The notes below the pieces were generated by a model, which saw only the letters and a program-made list of their open reading frames with translations, was not told the origin of the DNA and ran no database searches. From Bacillota bacterium (GTDB lineage Bacteria; Bacillota; SHA-98; UBA4971): a stretch of DNA of 64,000 nucleotides. Shown here in pieces: positions 1 through 7,774 of this stretch; position 1 is the first letter of the stretch; the number at the start of each line of letters is the position of its first letter. The stretch is from assembly GCA_012842395.1 (NCBI GenBank), contig DUSX01000002.1:186001-250000 (forward strand), read 5' to 3'. The position numbers and the translations under genes are program-made.

Positions 1-225
1 GGAAGCGGTGTACTTCCGGAGGTCAGCCAGAGAAGCGTCCGGCGGGAACGTTTGGCGGGAAGCAGATATCTTCACGCAGCCGCAATTCGTGACCGCCTTG
101 ATTATCGCGCGGTTGACCCGCGCCGATGCCTCATCGAACTTGGAGATGCAGTCGAGGATGCTTCTGTGCCTTATCAGGTATTCCGAGACCGCCTCTTGAA
201 AGGACGGGACATCAACGTGTTCCAC
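1..225 (-). CDS. Small conserved protein, N-terminal part only (runs off left edge)
   Basis: Reading leftwards from a GTG at 225 the frame is open for 75 codons and leaves the window, so the C-terminus is missing. A GAGGTGA ribosome site lies 5 bases before this GTG; an upstream GTG at 234 has no room for one. The peptide contains RHRSILDCISKF, then ARVNRAIIKAVTNCGCVKI with a Cys-Gly-Cys motif, then PPDASLADLRKY. I recall this pattern from a small uncharacterised protein of Clostridia found near disA and carD, but I know no function. It is divergent from carD. The call that it is a real gene rests on the open frame, the ribosome site and the protein-like composition. Confidence 0.6.
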   Translation of the reverse strand, partial: MEHVDVPSFQEAVSEYLIRHRSILDCISKFDEASARVNRAIIKAVTNCGCVKISASRQTFPPDASLADLRKYTAS

Positions 226-784
226 CCGTGTCACCTCGCCTCGCAGAGTGTACCGGAGGAGGCGTCGGCTCTTCCCCCGTTAACTGCCAGCAGTTGCCAG
301 GTTGCCAGCATCGCATCCGAGGACGGCGCCTCAAGCGGAACATGCTTTACCGAGGTCGGGTCTGCTGAAGGCCCACTCCCCGATCAATGAGGTGTCGTCA
401 CTTGACAGCTCCGAGCCCAGCGGCCACGACTCAATTATACTGATGCGTTTCTCAGGTTGTCAATGTTACGGGGCGCTTGGAAATACGGGCGGTCTAGCAG
501 GCGGTGGCAACGCTGTCAGCCTATGGTATTCAATTGACACCCTGAAGGCGTCCGTGTTAGAATCAAAAAGCAGGAAGTGCTCATGATTCCGTTGTTGTCC
601 TCCTCTTTGAGTCTTGAGTCTCGCAAGGTCCTGCGGCCAGCGGCAGGCGGTGGACGACGGGCATCGTTCGCATGGCGGCGGTTCTCTTTCGGAGGCTTGT
701 CTTGGTTTTGACGAAACCGTCGGGGCGGGTGTCCGGGTCGGGACTCGGTCCGGGCTGGGGCGGCGACGTGTGATTGGGGGGAAC
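226..784. other. Divergent intergenic region upstream of carD
   Basis: No convincing gene. It separates the leftward gene from carD and holds the carD promoter at 534-563 and a leader of roughly 215 bases. Bases 300-335 resemble one end of the dispersed repeat found at 53.8 kb (shared GGTTGCCAGC and GAGGACGGCGC blocks), but the match is short. A frame in phase with carD opens at 614, but the carD start at 785 has its own ribosome site and fits the family length. Confidence 0.5.
534..563 (+). promoter_or_regulatory. Sigma-A type promoter of carD
   Basis: TTGACA at 534-539 and TAGAAT at 558-563 with an 18-base spacer. Transcription would start near 570, leaving a leader of about 215 bases before carD. 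Confidence 0.75.
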
Positions 785-1267
785 ATGGCCGTGTTCAACG
801 TCGGCGACAAAGTGGTCTACCCAATGCACGGGGCTGGCGTCATCGAGGCTGTCGAAGAAAGGGAGGTCCTGGGCGAAAGGCAGAAATACTATATCCTTCG
901 CATCCCGCTTGGTGACATGAGGGTCATGGTTCCTCTCAGCAACGCCCATGAAGTCGGCCTCCGGAGCGTGATAGGCGAGGAAGACGTCAAGAAGGTGTAC
1001 GAGATACTGGGTGGGGCCAAGACGAAGATGTCCTCGAATTGGAACCGCAGGTACCGCGCCAACCTCGAGAAGATGAAGAGCGGCGACGTATTCGCGGTGG
1101 CCGAGGTCGTGAGGAACCTCGCGTACCGTGATCGAGAGAAGGGCCTGTCCACGGGCGAGCGACGGATGCTCGACAATGCCAAGCAGATTCTCGTGAGCGA
1201 GCTGGTCGTAGCCCAGGAAGCCGAAGAGGCCGAAGTTCTCAAGGCTATCGATGAAGTCCTGCAATAG
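785..1267 (+). CDS. carD: CarD-family transcriptional regulator
   Basis: 160 residues, the usual size for CarD/CdnL proteins, which bind the RNA polymerase beta subunit and stabilise the open promoter complex. The N-terminal RNA-polymerase-interacting domain is recognisable at residues 1-60 (FNVGDKVVYPMHGAGVIEAV, then YYILRIPLGDMRVMVPL). The rest is the helical DNA-binding part, with NWNRRYRANLEKMKSGD and a C-terminal acidic helix. The ATG at 785 follows GGGGGGAAC. A longer in-phase frame from 614 is low-complexity and rejected. It lies ahead of the PIN/TRAM and isoprenoid genes, the order seen in many Clostridia. Confidence 0.93.
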   Translation: MAVFNVGDKVVYPMHGAGVIEAVEEREVLGERQKYYILRIPLGDMRVMVPLSNAHEVGLRSVIGEEDVKKVYEILGGAKTKMSSNWNRRYRANLEKMKSGDVFAVAEVVRNLAYRDREKGLSTGERRMLDNAKQILVSELVVAQEAEEAEVLKAIDEVLQ

Positions 1268-1588
1268 CCGCGGACACGCGGGGGAACCTGCTCACCCTTA
1301 GGCGCGTTTACAAAGTTTAGACAGGTCGATCCTGATGCTCCGGCTCCGCGACCACCTGGCCGAACGGATAGAACCGAGCCGAGCCGAAATGAACCGTGTG
1401 AAGCGTGGGGAGCACCATCACGCGAGAGCCGCGATGCCGGACGACTTGCGAGCGAGGCACGGATATCAGTGGCGCGCAATTCCCATAATAACCCCGACAA
1501 CCAGCGTGAGATATCGCGGAAGCTCATGCGCCCCCGGAGTCCCAGGGGGCGATCAACTGTCTTGGGCGGGATGGAGGTGAGAAATCGC
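1268..1588. other. Intergenic region with an inverted repeat
   Basis: 321 bases with no supported gene. CGCCCCC at 1529-1535 pairs with GGGGGCG at 1545-1551 around a 9-base loop. It lacks a T-run, so it may be a leader hairpin of the next gene rather than a terminator. I see no strong promoter. Confidence 0.4.
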
Positions 1589-2680
1589 GTGCTTGACAGG
1601 TTAATCCGTCTCATCTTCCTAGTAGGTGGCTCGTTTCTGGGCGTTTTCATGTATCGGATAATGGGGGGAGTCGCGCCAGCGGCCCTCGGAACAGGTAATG
1701 AGGCGGCAGTTTTCGTTCTCATGGCGTCGGGTGGCGGACTCCTTGGTCTCCTCGTTGCACCTCTGGCCACCCAGGGTCTGCGCAGAATCACATCGAAGAT
1801 GGAATCCAACCTTCACAGAACGCCGACTCAAGACCTTGTGGTGGGCGCGTTCGGCGCCATAGTCGGCCTTCTCATCGCAGTCTTGCTGACATTGCCTTTT
1901 TCTCAGCTACCTTACATAGGGGTATACCTTCCGATAGGTTTCACGCTCTTCATGGGCTATCTCGGGATGCACGTCGCTGTGAAGAAGCGCGAAGACTTGC
2001 TCAACCTCTTCATGGCGGTCCCGCGCTCCGTGGAGCGGGCGGTCAGCACCTCGAGAGAGAGGAGCGGGAGGCACCAAAGCCCGTCTAGCTGCAAAGTGCT
2101 TGACACGAGCGTCATCATCGACGGCCGGATCCTAGACATCTGCAAGAGCGGCTTTATTGAAGGGACGCTCATTGTCCCGACGTTTGTTCTTGAGGAACTC
2201 CAACGGATAGCGGATTCGTCGGACCCGCTCAAACGTAACAGGGGGCGCAGGGGCCTTGACGTGCTCAACGGCATGCAGAAAGAGGAGGGCATCCAGATCC
2301 AGATCGTCGATACGGACCCGGGTGAGGGCCTCGACGTGGATTCGAAGCTTCTGAGGCTCGCCGCAGACCTCGGCGCGAAGATCATCACGAACGACTTCAA
2401 CCTCAACAAAGTCGCGGAACTTCGGGGCGTCAAGGTCTTGAACATCAATGAGCTGGCTAACGCCTTGAAGCCTGTGGTTCTTCCTGGCGAAGAGATGACC
2501 GTGCGCGTCATCCGCGACGGGAAGGAGGTCGGCCAAGGCGTGGGTTATCTCGATGACGGCACGATGATCGTCGTTGACGGCGGCAGGCGGTTCATCGGGG
2601 AGGACATCGGGGTGACCGTGACAAGCGTGCTCCAGACCTCGGCAGGCAGGATGATATTCGCGAAGCCCAAGGCCATGTGA
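1589..2680 (+). CDS. yacL: Membrane-anchored PIN/TRAM domain nuclease-like protein (YacL family)
   Basis: 363 residues, matching the about 366 of Bacillus YacL. Residues 1-130 form four hydrophobic segments (for example [16 protein letters not shown] and [17 protein letters not shown]). A PIN ribonuclease domain follows from about 170, with [15 protein letters not shown] carrying the first acidic residues and [12 protein letters not shown] the last. A TRAM nucleic-acid-binding domain ends the protein ([19 protein letters not shown]). The start is the GTG at 1589, 8 bases after a perfect GGAGGTGA; the ATG at 1571 overlaps that ribosome site. The substrate is unknown. It sits just before ispDF, as yacL sits before ispD in Bacillus. 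Confidence 0.9.
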   Translation: MLDRLIRLIFLVGGSFLGVFMYRIMGGVAPAALGTGNEAAVFVLMASGGGLLGLLVAPLATQGLRRITSKMESNLHRTPTQDLVVGAFGAIVGLLIAVLLTLPFSQLPYIGVYLPIGFTLFMGYLGMHVAVKKREDLLNLFMAVPRSVERAVSTSRERSGRHQSPSSCKVLDTSVIIDGRILDICKSGFIEGTLIVPTFVLEELQRIADSSDPLKRNRGRRGLDVLNGMQKEEGIQIQIVDTDPGEGLDVDSKLLRLAADLGAKIITNDFNLNKVAELRGVKVLNINELANALKPVVLPGEEMTVRVIRDGKEVGQGVGYLDDGTMIVVDGGRRFIGEDIGVTVTSVLQTSAGRMIFAKPKAM

Positions 2681-2774
2681 GCGGGTGGACCGGGGGAAGG
2701 GCGCGGTGGGCGAGGCGGGCCAGGTCTTCTTCGGCCCGTTCCGCCTCCTCGAGAGCTGAGAGGGGTGCAGGTGC

Positions 2775-4049
2775 GTGAGCGTGTGTGCTTTGATAGCCGC
2801 GGCCGGGGCGGGCCGCAGGATGAAAGCTGGGCTCAACAAGGTGTTTCTACCCCTCCTCGGCGAGCCCGTGTTGCGCCACACCCTTCGGGCATTTGAGGAA
2901 TGTCCCAGTGTCGATGACGTGATCGTCATAGTGGCCCCGGGCGAGGTTGAGTCGACGCTGAGCGTCGTGGGCACTTGGAGCGAGATCTCGAAGGTGCGGA
3001 ACGTCGTGGCCGGAGGCGCCACGCGGCAGGAGTCGGTCTCCAGGGGGCTTGCCCACCTCGGTGCGGCGTGCGACATCGTGGTCGTGCACGATGGCGCACG
3101 GCCCTTGATTCGTCCTCACACGATCTCGCGTGTCGTGGGCGAGGCACGTGCATCCGCAGCGGCGATCGTCGCGGTTCCGGTTAGGGACACGATCAAGACG
3201 GTGCGTGGAGGCGAGGTCGTGTCGACGCTTGACCGCGATTCTTTGTGGGCAGCGGCGACCCCGCAGGCTTTTCGGAGGGACCTGATCGAAAGCGCGCACG
3301 AGACCGGCACAGGCGGCGGCATTTCGGCGACTGATGACTCAATGCTGGTGGAGAGGACAGGCGTGAGAGTCAAAGTGGTCCAAGGGGAATACGCTAATAT
3401 CAAGATCACCACGCCGGAGGACCTCGTGATCGCGGAGGCGCTGCTCGCTGCGATGAAGACGAATCGAATCCCGGAGGGCGGACCGGCATCTCTCGTCGAA
3501 GAAGGGCCGCAGCTGGCGAAGCTCTGGGCGCGAGGTGCGCCCAACGATGCGGCGGACCACGGGCCATGGGTGAGGGTGGGGATCGGCTTCGACGTGCACA
3601 GGCTGACTCGCGGGCGGGCCCTCGTCTTGGGCGGGGTTACCGTGCCTTTCGAACTCGGGCTTGAGGGACATTCCGACGCCGACGTCATTCTCCACGCCAT
3701 CGCTGACGCTATGTTGGGCGCATGCGCGCTCGGTGACATCGGCCGTCTCTTTCCCGACACTGATCGGGCGTTCGAGGGAATGTCCAGCGCGGTCATCCTT
3801 GAAAGGGTCCGGCAGCTAGTGGAAGGAGCAGGCTACGTCGTGGACAACGTGGATGCAATGCTCCTCGCCGAGCGGCCCAAGATAGCTCCTTATGTGGACG
3901 CCATGCGGGAGAGGGTGGCTCGCGTTTTGGGGGTGCCTGTAGGCTGCGTGAGCATAAAGGCCACCACCATGGAGGGGATGGGGTTCGTCGGGCGCGGCGA
4001 AGGCATGGCTTGTTATGCAACGTGCAGCGTTCGGCGCGTGAAATCGTGA
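2775..4049 (+). CDS. ispDF: Bifunctional IspD/IspF: MEP cytidylyltransferase and MEcPP synthase
   Basis: One 424-residue frame holds two enzymes of the non-mevalonate isoprenoid pathway. Residues 1 to about 230 are IspD (AAAGAGRRMKAG nucleotide-binding loop, GGATRQESVSRGL, VVHDGARPLI), which makes CDP-methylerythritol. After a linker of about 30 residues, residues 265-424 are IspF (GIGFDVHRL, LEGHSDADVILHAIADA, DIGRLFPDTD, TTMEGMGFVGRGEGM), which forms the cyclic diphosphate; the Asp and His zinc ligands are visible in GFDVH and HSDAD. The start is GTG after GAGAGGGGTGCAG. In most Bacillota ispD and ispF are separate neighbouring genes, so the fusion is worth noting. Confidence 0.95.
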   Translation: MSVCALIAAAGAGRRMKAGLNKVFLPLLGEPVLRHTLRAFEECPSVDDVIVIVAPGEVESTLSVVGTWSEISKVRNVVAGGATRQESVSRGLAHLGAACDIVVVHDGARPLIRPHTISRVVGEARASAAAIVAVPVRDTIKTVRGGEVVSTLDRDSLWAAATPQAFRRDLIESAHETGTGGGISATDDSMLVERTGVRVKVVQGEYANIKITTPEDLVIAEALLAAMKTNRIPEGGPASLVEEGPQLAKLWARGAPNDAADHGPWVRVGIGFDVHRLTRGRALVLGGVTVPFELGLEGHSDADVILHAIADAMLGACALGDIGRLFPDTDRAFEGMSSAVILERVRQLVEGAGYVVDNVDAMLLAERPKIAPYVDAMRERVARVLGVPVGCVSIKATTMEGMGFVGRGEGMACYATCSVRRVKS

Positions 4050-4481
4050 CGCTTCAAGCTGACGGCGTCCACGTGGGCGCCGTAGGTTCGCGCTGGCGCT
4101 GCCTTGCAGTGTGCAAGCCGGCAAGTCCTGCCGAAGGCTATCGGCCTTGCCATCAGAAGACGGCCCGCCTGCAGTGCGCCCAGTTCGAGTTCATCGCGCA
4201 GCCTGGTCGAATTCTCGACGCCCTGTGGTGCAAGCACCGGCAGGCTTGGCGCCCCCAGAAAGAGGGGCGAAGACTCAGCTACTGGAAACAAGGCAAAGAC
4301 TAACGCGCGAGACTGTTGAACTTCCCCCGCAACTACCAATCTACGCGGCCCCAGCGAAGGCTTTGCGGACTTCAACTGGGCCGAGACGGCATAATGTGGG
4401 GAAAACGAACGGTCTTGCGCACCGTCACTTAGGTTTGTTTATGCACAGAATACGAAATGAGCGATCCGGGAGGTAGAACAG
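4050..4481. other. Intergenic region carrying a dispersed repeat
   Basis: 432 bases without a supported gene between ispDF and the CBS-HutP gene. Short frames exist but have no family resemblance. The middle is copy A of the dispersed repeat described separately. No strong promoter was found; TTGCGC and TTTATG around 4418-4446 are too weak to call. Confidence 0.5.
4125..4241 (-). repeat. Dispersed intergenic repeat, copy A
   Basis: The 117 bases align without gaps to the reverse complement of 58110-58226, with 89 identities by hand count (about 76%). Shared blocks include GGCTATCGG, GACGGC, CGAATTCTC/CGAATTCTC-type and GCAAGCACCGGC. Similarity continues beyond the core towards 4285. It lies in the opposite orientation to copies B, C and D. 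Confidence 0.75.
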
Positions 4482-5252
4482 GTGACAGTAAAGCGGATAA
4501 TGAACGCGAATCCGGTGACGGTCGGGCCAGATACGCCCATCGCAGAGCTCCGAAGAGTAATGCTGAATAGCCGCACCAACTTCCTTCTCGTGACCGAGCC
4601 TGGCCGGGTGATCGGGATCATATCTGACAGGGATCTCCTCACCCCAGCCCAGGAAGCCTTGGTGGCACGGGACGTGATGGATACGAGGCTCATCAAGGTC
4701 TCGGACGAGTGCACCGTTTCGGAAGCGTGTTCATTCCTCGGCGATTCAAGCGCTCCAGCCCTGGTGGTCGTGGATAGCGAGGGCGAGCTCGCGGGGGTCG
4801 TGTCCCCGAGGGACATCGTCAAAGGGATGGCGGAGGATGAAGAGGTTACCAAGATCTCGGTGGAGTCCGCGTCCATATACCTCGTCATGACCCGCAGCCG
4901 GGAGTACGAGAAGTACTGGCTCGAGAAGGTTCGAGGATACGGGTACAGGGGTGCCATCACTCAGGTCGGTGCCAGCGCGGACCGCCTGGCTGCGAAGCTG
5001 CGCGAGAGCATGATCGCCGCTGCCGTCGCCCTTGGAGTGATCTCAGAGGACGCACGCGAAAAGATCGCGGTCTCCAACGCCGTGAGGGACGCTTACATAC
5101 AGCTTTCCCTCATCAACCCCGGGCTCGGTGGAGGATTCAAGCTGGCTGCTGTGCGTGGGGATGGTAGAGTATCGGTGGCTATCTTCGGACGGTTCGGCCA
5201 CGCGCTTGTCGACGGCCCGGAGCAGCTAGCCGTCGGCTACAGCGTGATATAG
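4482..5252 (+). CDS. CBS-domain pair fused to a HutP-like RNA-binding domain
   Basis: 256 residues. Residues 1 to about 120 are two CBS motifs (VKRIMNANPVTVGPDTPIAE; VVVDSEGELAGVVSPRDIV), which usually bind adenine nucleotides. Residues about 125-256 resemble HutP, the histidine- and Mg-dependent antiterminator of Bacillus: SREYEKYWLEKVRGYGYRG, ITQVGASADRL, AAAVALGVI, then GFKLAAVRGDGRVSVAIFG, which lines up with GLRFAVLRG and WIAVSLYG of HutP. The HutP histidines that bind metal (HALYH and GLEH motifs) are replaced here (IAVSN and GPEQ). I infer an RNA-binding regulator switched by the CBS pair. Start GTG after GGGAGGT with 7-base spacing. It precedes murA. Confidence 0.75.
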   Translation: MTVKRIMNANPVTVGPDTPIAELRRVMLNSRTNFLLVTEPGRVIGIISDRDLLTPAQEALVARDVMDTRLIKVSDECTVSEACSFLGDSSAPALVVVDSEGELAGVVSPRDIVKGMAEDEEVTKISVESASIYLVMTRSREYEKYWLEKVRGYGYRGAITQVGASADRLAAKLRESMIAAAVALGVISEDAREKIAVSNAVRDAYIQLSLINPGLGGGFKLAAVRGDGRVSVAIFGRFGHALVDGPEQLAVGYSVI

Positions 5253-5409
5253 CCCGCGTCACGCTACATTATGTCCGGGAATCGCCGCCGACCCCGTGAC
5301 ATGGGACGTACGCCAAGGTTTTGGCGGTCATCGTGAGCACGGTTGGCCGACTGCGACTGGCCGGCTCGTCGTGCCCCCGTGTGGGAAGCGGAGCTGTGGA
5401 GGGGTTGTC

Positions 5410-6681
5410 GTGGCAAAGCTGGTGGTGACCGGGGGAAACAAGCTTTCTGGTTCGGTTCGGCTGACCGGCTCGAAGAACAGCGCTCTCGCGATCCTCGCCG
5501 GGGCGGCGCTCGGGGTCGGAAAGACCGTTCTTGACAACGTTCCCAACTATACGGATACGCTGGTGCAATGCCAGATCCTGGAGGAGCTCGGAGCCAAGAT
5601 ACGGTTCCTTGGGCCAGGCAAGGTCGAGGTTGACGGCTCCAACATCACGAACCATCGACCCTCGTACGAGCTCGTGAGGCGCCTTCGAGCGTCGTTTTAC
5701 GCGGCGGGGCTGTTGCTGGCGCGTCTTGGGGCTGCAGAAGTTCCATTCCCAGGCGGGGACGTAATAGGCGCAAGGGGGATCAACTTTCATCTCGATGGGT
5801 TCAGGGCCCTCGGAGCCGAGGTTGCCGTCGAGCACGGGTACGTCAAGCTGCGGGCGAAGCGGCTGCGAGGGACCAGTTTCTACGTGGGCAAGGCAAGCCA
5901 CGGCACAACCGTTAACATGTTGCTCGCGGCGAGCCTTGCGGAGGGCACCACCATCCTGGAAAACGCCGCCCGCGACCCCGAGATCGTCGACCTTGCGATT
6001 TTGCTGAACTCTATGGGCGCGCGCATACGAGGCGCGGGCACGAGCACCATAAGGATCGACGGCGTCGATCGACTATCCTCAGCGAGACACGAGATCATCC
6101 CCGACAGGCTGGAAGCGGGCACGCTCGCCATAGCGGCAGCCATGACGTCCGGCGACGTGACCATCGAAAACGCTGTGCCCGAACACCTCAGGACGGTCAT
6201 CATTCAGCTTCAGGCGGCGGGAGCTGCCGTCGAGGAATACCAGTCCGTTCTGCGGGTTCGCGGGCCTCAGCGTTGCAACGCCGTGAACGTCGAGACGCAG
6301 CCGTATCCCGGGTTTCCCACAGACCTCCAGCCCCAGTTCGTTGCGATGATGACGCGCGCCACGGGAGTGAGCGCGGTTACCGAGACCCGGTTCGAGAACA
6401 GGTTCGGCTACGCTGATGAGCTCCGCAGGATGGGCGCGGACCTTCAGGTGGACAGGGACACGATAATCGTGCGGGGTGTCGAGAAACTCACTGGTGCTCC
6501 GGTGGAATGTCCCAGGGACATCCGTGGAGGGGCCGCCCTGGTGCTGGCGGGCCTCGTTGCTGAGGGCGATACGGAGATACGTGAGATTCACCACATAGAT
6601 AGAGGGTACGACCGGATAGAAGAGAAGCTCGCCTCGTTGGGGGCCTGCGTGAAGAGGATCAAGGACGGGGATGATCCGTGA
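5410..6681 (+). CDS. murA: UDP-N-acetylglucosamine 1-carboxyvinyltransferase
   Basis: 423 residues, the usual MurA length. It transfers enolpyruvate from PEP to UDP-GlcNAc, the first committed step of peptidoglycan synthesis. GSKNSALAILAG near the N-terminus holds the conserved Lys-Asn pair, and RASFYAAGLLLARLG precedes the active-site loop. That loop reads PGGDVIGAR: residue 117 is Asp where most MurA enzymes have the Cys attacked by fosfomycin. Such Asp forms are known from mycobacteria and chlamydiae and remain active but fosfomycin-insensitive. Start GTG after GGAGGGG. The stop overlaps the next start (GTGA). Confidence 0.95.
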   Translation: MAKLVVTGGNKLSGSVRLTGSKNSALAILAGAALGVGKTVLDNVPNYTDTLVQCQILEELGAKIRFLGPGKVEVDGSNITNHRPSYELVRRLRASFYAAGLLLARLGAAEVPFPGGDVIGARGINFHLDGFRALGAEVAVEHGYVKLRAKRLRGTSFYVGKASHGTTVNMLLAASLAEGTTILENAARDPEIVDLAILLNSMGARIRGAGTSTIRIDGVDRLSSARHEIIPDRLEAGTLAIAAAMTSGDVTIENAVPEHLRTVIIQLQAAGAAVEEYQSVLRVRGPQRCNAVNVETQPYPGFPTDLQPQFVAMMTRATGVSAVTETRFENRFGYADELRRMGADLQVDRDTIIVRGVEKLTGAPVECPRDIRGGAALVLAGLVAEGDTEIREIHHIDRGYDRIEEKLASLGACVKRIKDGDDP

Positions 6682-7655
6682 GTCTGCGTCTCTTTGCTTG
6701 TTTTCCGGGCATACGAATGCGCGGCAATGCGCTGCGCGCGGCGAAAAAGGCCTCTGTGTCCTTGATGGCGCGTCTCGTGCGCCCGGCCGCAGCTATGCTG
6801 GTCATCTGCGGCTGGCTTGCTGTGGTGGACTGGCCATCGTGGGCGGGCGCGATCGCAGGGGCGAGCGCGCGGGAGGCGAGTAGTACGGCGGCGACGACGG
6901 TCGCCGGAGCCGGGACTGGGGCCGGGGCTCCGGCCACGGCTGCCGCCGACGTGGCGCCCACGGCCGCGCGTCCTCCCGCGGTTGAGGTCGGGGAGTCGGC
7001 AGGCCAGGCCGGGGTGTGGGAGGTGACTGTGAACGGACAGGTCGCGATCCGCATCCGCGCGGGGTCTGGTGGCATGTCTGCTGAAGAGCGGGCGCGCGCC
7101 GTTGCCGAGAGACTTCGCAGGGGCCTTGAGTGTGCGGGGCCGGAGGCTGTGAAGCCAGCTATCGTCCGGGGCAGCTTCGCGGTGGCTGCCGGAGACCTGC
7201 TCGTTGTCACGGTAGACCCTCAGCATGGCGGGGCGAACGGCAGCTCGTGTTACGACCTAGCGTTGCGATGGGCCAACAATATCCGGGCCGCCTGCGGTGT
7301 CTCCGTGCTGAGCGAGAACGGCGGTCATCTCGTGTCCCTCGACGGAGAGAGGGGAAGGACCGTTCTCATCGGGCGTGCCTCCTGGTACGGGGGTCGCTGG
7401 CATGGGCGGCCGACGGCCACGGGTGAGGTTTACGACGAGAACAGCCTCACGGCTGCTCACAGGACCCTGCCGTTCGGGACCCTCGTTCGAGTCACGAATC
7501 TCTCCAATGGTAAACAGGTCACGGTCAGGATCAACAACAGGGGGCCGTACATCGCCGGTCGTGACATCGACCTCTCGAGAGCTGCCGCCGAGGCCATCGA
7601 TCTCATCGAGCGAGGAGTCGCCCCAGTGGCAATCGAGGTCCTGAGTGCGAAATGA
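6678..7655 (+). CDS. rlpA: Exported RlpA-like double-psi beta-barrel protein
   Basis: 325 residues. A hydrophobic segment near residues 35-55 (AAAMLVICGWLAVVDW) suggests export or anchoring, followed by an Ala/Gly/Thr-rich stretch to about 100. The C-terminal 90 residues are the RlpA barrel: GRASWYGGRWHGRPTATGE, TAAHRTLPFGTLVRVTN, VRINNRGPY, DIDLSRAAAEAI. RlpA proteins bind or cleave glycan strands at septa; here the middle region (residues 100-230) is not recognised. It starts at a GTG overlapping the murA stop, so the two are probably cotranscribed and both serve the cell wall. Confidence 0.85.
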   Translation: MSLRLFACFPGIRMRGNALRAAKKASVSLMARLVRPAAAMLVICGWLAVVDWPSWAGAIAGASAREASSTAATTVAGAGTGAGAPATAAADVAPTAARPPAVEVGESAGQAGVWEVTVNGQVAIRIRAGSGGMSAEERARAVAERLRRGLECAGPEAVKPAIVRGSFAVAAGDLLVVTVDPQHGGANGSSCYDLALRWANNIRAACGVSVLSENGGHLVSLDGERGRTVLIGRASWYGGRWHGRPTATGEVYDENSLTAAHRTLPFGTLVRVTNLSNGKQVTVRINNRGPYIAGRDIDLSRAAAEAIDLIERGVAPVAIEVLSAK

Positions 7656-7671
7656 ATTAGGGAGGCCGGAC

Positions 7672-7694
7672 GGTGCGGGAGGAATTCCCGCACC
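7672..7694. promoter_or_regulatory. Perfect 9-bp hairpin between rlpA and cysS
   Basis: GGTGCGGGA at 7672-7680 pairs with TCCCGCACC at 7686-7694 around the loop GGAAT. No T-run follows. It may be a processing or attenuation element of the cysS leader. I found no T-box sequence in the 120-base gap. Confidence 0.45.
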
Positions 7695-7774
7695 CCTGGC
7701 GTATTGGGCAATTCATAGGCCGAGCAAACATGGACTCCACTGGGTCTTTGAGAGATACGGAAGGAGGGACCGAG

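Noticed and set aside
52-390. Plus-strand frame of 112 codons at the left edge
   Set aside because: The minus strand of 1-225 gives a better protein with a ribosome site; the plus frame is low-information.
402-441. TTGACA and TATACT upstream of carD
   Set aside because: The spacer is 28 bases, too long for a sigma-A promoter; the pair at 534-563 fits better.
7656-7774. T-box riboswitch before cysS
   Set aside because: The gap is only 119 bases and lacks the conserved T-box sequence; only a simple hairpin is visible.
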